Below are positions 61,854 to 64,000 of a stretch of 64,000 nt of DNA, piece after piece (positions within the stretch are counted from its first letter, which is position 1; each line of letters begins with the position of its first letter). This DNA is from Wenyingzhuangia marina. GTDB taxonomy: Bacteria > Bacteroidota > Bacteroidia > Flavobacteriales > Flavobacteriaceae. The translations under genes were made by a program, and so were the position numbers. The DNA is taken from contig NZ_FQXQ01000003.1 in assembly GCF_900130035.1 (NCBI RefSeq), positions 310,001 through 374,000 of the forward strand. The letters are read 5' to 3'. The notes beneath the pieces are model-generated. The model worked only from the letters and a program-made list of their open reading frames with translations, ran no database searches and was not told the DNA's origin.

Positions 61854-62711
61854 CTATTTTACAGTATAACTAGTTTTTATAAATTGATTTACAGAAAAAT
61901 ACCCCAAAGCATAATTGTCTTGATTGGTAGTGTTTAAAATATTTCCTCTTACAGAAGCGGGTGCTGTTGAAAAAGGACCGTTAGATCCTTGAGCAATTAA
62001 AAATAGTTTGGATAAGTAGTTTTGGTAGTTTTTGCTGATTCCGTAAAGTGAAATATCTATTTCCATATCCTTTTCAAGTTCTTCGTCAATATAGGTAATA
62101 ACGTCAAAATTGTTTTTTCCAGGTTCTTCGGTGAATTCTTCGTCATTACCAGATCCGTATTCAGAAATAATTCTAAAGGGAGGATCAATTTTAGTTAAAT
62201 AATAATTATCAACTCCTATTTCATTATCAATATTTACATTAATTTGAATAATATCGTCTCCAAAAGAAATGGTTTGTTGTTTAATTTCATTGATGTCAAC
62301 AATACTTGTATAACTATCTTGAGCAGTGTATGTTTCTCCATCAACGGTAATACTTAAATAATAGGTACTTCCTACTGTGGGTTTTGTAAAGTCTACAGCT
62401 GTGTAAACCCCGTCTTCTTCATCATTAGGAATGGCAGGATTCACATCTAAAAAAGTTCCCATAGAATTTCCGTTTTCATCAGTAACGGAAATAATTGCTC
62501 CCTTTACTTGAGGATAATTGTTGTTGTAATAGCCTGTAGTTTTAGATAGTTTAATGGTTTGTTTATTATAACTATTATTGTATTTATGAATGTCTAAACT
62601 TGCTTCAATTACAAGTCTAGGGTTTACGTTGTCTAAATTGTCTATTATTACTTCTTTAGTACAAGAAATAAAGCTAAGTGTTATGGTTAGTATATAAATA
62701 TATTTTTTCAT
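61854..62711 (-). CDS. DUF4249 surface lipoprotein
   Basis: From the ATG at 62711 it encodes 285 residues with a lipobox (TLSFISCTKEV). The frame reaches 62756, but that start would overlap the TonB receptor and give no leader. The body has the beta-rich DUF4249 layout (RLVIEASLD, GAIISVTDENG, YYLSITVDGETYTA). These lipoproteins usually follow a TonB receptor of the kind encoded 4 bp upstream and may be its SusD-like partner, though ligand and function are unknown. Confidence 0.88.
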   Translation of the reverse strand: MKKYIYILTITLSFISCTKEVIIDNLDNVNPRLVIEASLDIHKYNNSYNKQTIKLSKTTGYYNNNYPQVKGAIISVTDENGNSMGTFLDVNPAIPNDEEDGVYTAVDFTKPTVGSTYYLSITVDGETYTAQDSYTSIVDINEIKQQTISFGDDIIQINVNIDNEIGVDNYYLTKIDPPFRIISEYGSGNDEEFTEEPGKNNFDVITYIDEELEKDMEIDISLYGISKNYQNYLSKLFLIAQGSNGPFSTAPASVRGNILNTTNQDNYALGYFSVNQFIKTSYTVK

Positions 62712-62715
62712 GATT

Positions 62716-64000
62716 TTAGAATTTGAAGTTAAAGGTAACCGATGGAATAATTCCAAAAATAGAAAGTCTTTCAGTTTTATTGATACCTATTTCTGAATCT
62801 TGAGTAAATAATATAGATGACCAATTGTTTCGGTTATAGATATTATAGACACTAAAAACCCACTCTCCTTTAAATTTTTTGGTTTTGTATTTTTTAGGTT
62901 TATAAGTAGCCGAAACATCTAATCTGTGATACATTGGTAAGCGAAAAGTATTTCTTAACCCATAATTAGGAATATTGCTGTTAAGATATTCATAACTTCC
63001 TGTTGGGTAGGTTATTGGTTGACCCGTTTGTAATGTGAAATTACTATTGAAACTCCAGCTTTTTGAAGCTTTATAACTTGTTAGTAAGCTTATGTCATGT
63101 GTTTTGTCATAGCCTGTAGCATACCATTTTCCATTATTAATTCCTATTTCTGATGGTGTTCTTCCTTTGGTTTGTTGTTCGGAACGAGATAAGGTATAAC
63201 TAATCCAACCAGTAATTTTTCCTGTTTCTTTTTTTAATAATAATTCTAGACCGTAAGCTCTTGATTTTCCCGATAAAACAACAGATTCTATAGCTTCTTG
63301 TGCAATTAAATCAGCCCCATCAATATAATCTAATCTATTCTTAACCGTTTTTCCAAAAACTTCTGCAGTTAAGGAATATTTGTTGTTAAAGTCTTTGTTG
63401 TATCCAAAAGCAATTTGATCTGACAATTGTGGTTTGATATGTTCACCACTAGGAGTCCAAATATCTAAAGGAGAAGGGGATTGTGTGTTGGAAATTAAGT
63501 GTAAATATTGAGCCATTCTCTGATAACTGGCTTTAATAGAGCTATTGTTGTTTAAGCTATAAGCAATAGAAAAACGAGGTTCAAGATTTATATAAGTTTT
63601 CATAAACTCACTAATACTGTAGTTTTTTTGACCAATAGGAGTTGATTGTTCATAGATTTTTAAATTTTCATCATAAGCAACAGGACTTCCGTCATAAATA
63701 TTTTTGTTTTTTTCTCCCATTCTAGAGAATCCAGTAAGACGAAGACCATAGCGTAAATCAATTTTATTGTTTAGTTTTTGATCAACATCAATATAAATTC
63801 CAGTTTCAATGGCATATTTTTTTGCAAGCTGATCTTCTTCTATTCCACTATCGTCTCTGTTAGGTTCTATTTTACCTGGATTGAACTCATGAAAAATAGT
63901 GTTTAGACCATATTCAATAGAAAGATTATCATTAAAATATTGTTTTAAATCGTACTTAAGATTTACGTTTTGTAAACCAGAGTTCCATTTAAATCCAACA
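62716..64000 (-). CDS. TonB-dependent receptor, C-terminal part (partial)
   Basis: The reverse-strand frame is open from the window end (64000) to the stop at 62716, giving about 428 C-terminal residues of a TonB-type beta-barrel: alternating aromatic strands, a NPYG-like extracellular loop region, and the final strand SVTFNFKF. Signal peptide, carboxypeptidase-like domain and plug lie outside the window. Pairing with DUF4249 downstream is typical in Bacteroidota. The substrate is unknown. Confidence 0.92.
   Translation of the reverse strand, partial: VGFKWNSGLQNVNLKYDLKQYFNDNLSIEYGLNTIFHEFNPGKIEPNRDDSGIEEDQLAKKYAIETGIYIDVDQKLNNKIDLRYGLRLTGFSRMGEKNKNIYDGSPVAYDENLKIYEQSTPIGQKNYSISEFMKTYINLEPRFSIAYSLNNNSSIKASYQRMAQYLHLISNTQSPSPLDIWTPSGEHIKPQLSDQIAFGYNKDFNNKYSLTAEVFGKTVKNRLDYIDGADLIAQEAIESVVLSGKSRAYGLELLLKKETGKITGWISYTLSRSEQQTKGRTPSEIGINNGKWYATGYDKTHDISLLTSYKASKSWSFNSNFTLQTGQPITYPTGSYEYLNSNIPNYGLRNTFRLPMYHRLDVSATYKPKKYKTKKFKGEWVFSVYNIYNRNNWSSILFTQDSEIGINKTERLSIFGIIPSVTFNFKF

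Overview
The window comes from an AT-rich member of the Bacteroidota, almost certainly a Flavobacteriaceae species. The evidence is SusC/SusD pairs, SPI/SPII-type leaders on many surface proteins, a type IX secretion C-terminal domain, the gliding lipoprotein GldI, a DUF6377-type membrane regulator, and a flavobacterial housekeeping order (ftsK-lolA-lptF/G-ribB). No CRISPR array, rRNA or intact tRNA gene was found.

Layout. 1-1017 (-) is the 5' part of a hybrid two-component sensor that runs off the window. 1403-16802 (+) is an alpha-glucan utilisation locus: a TPR/DUF6377 regulator, SusC, SusD, a SusE-like lipoprotein, a GH66 dextranase-type enzyme, a second SusE/F-like protein with a T9SS tail, GH31 and GH97. 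The enzyme set points to dextran-like alpha-1,6-glucan. 16900-19470 holds small unknown genes. 19543-30085 is a type I restriction-modification island: hsdM, an expressed hsdS, an inverted start-less hsdS, a tyrosine recombinase, a Fic protein, hsdR and a PD-(D/E)XK/DUF5655 protein. Two pairs of inverted repeats shared by the hsdS genes make this look like a phase-variable, invertible specificity locus.

30086-33830 is accessory DNA: a roughly 1.1-kb stretch of foreign composition with no convincing gene, a DUF6943-like gene, a compact minus-strand module (251-aa protein, DUF5675, two small membrane proteins) with a divergent small helix-turn-helix-like gene, and a 25-nt 3' fragment of tRNA-Asp that looks like an attachment-site scar. 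Next comes a frameshifted outer-membrane beta-barrel gene (33980-36723).

36720-64000 is mostly core genome: ndk, nrnA-like, gldI and an FKBP, cysS, yidD, lgt, a TonB receptor, pepE, ribB, lptF/G, lolA, ftsK, dgkA, tpx, a CBM48 protein, a DinB-like protein, DUF6095, murQ, pbpC, an alpha-2-macroglobulin, DUF4249, and a TonB receptor cut by the window end. All calls come from reading the sequence. No database search was run, so family names rest on recognised motifs and gene context.
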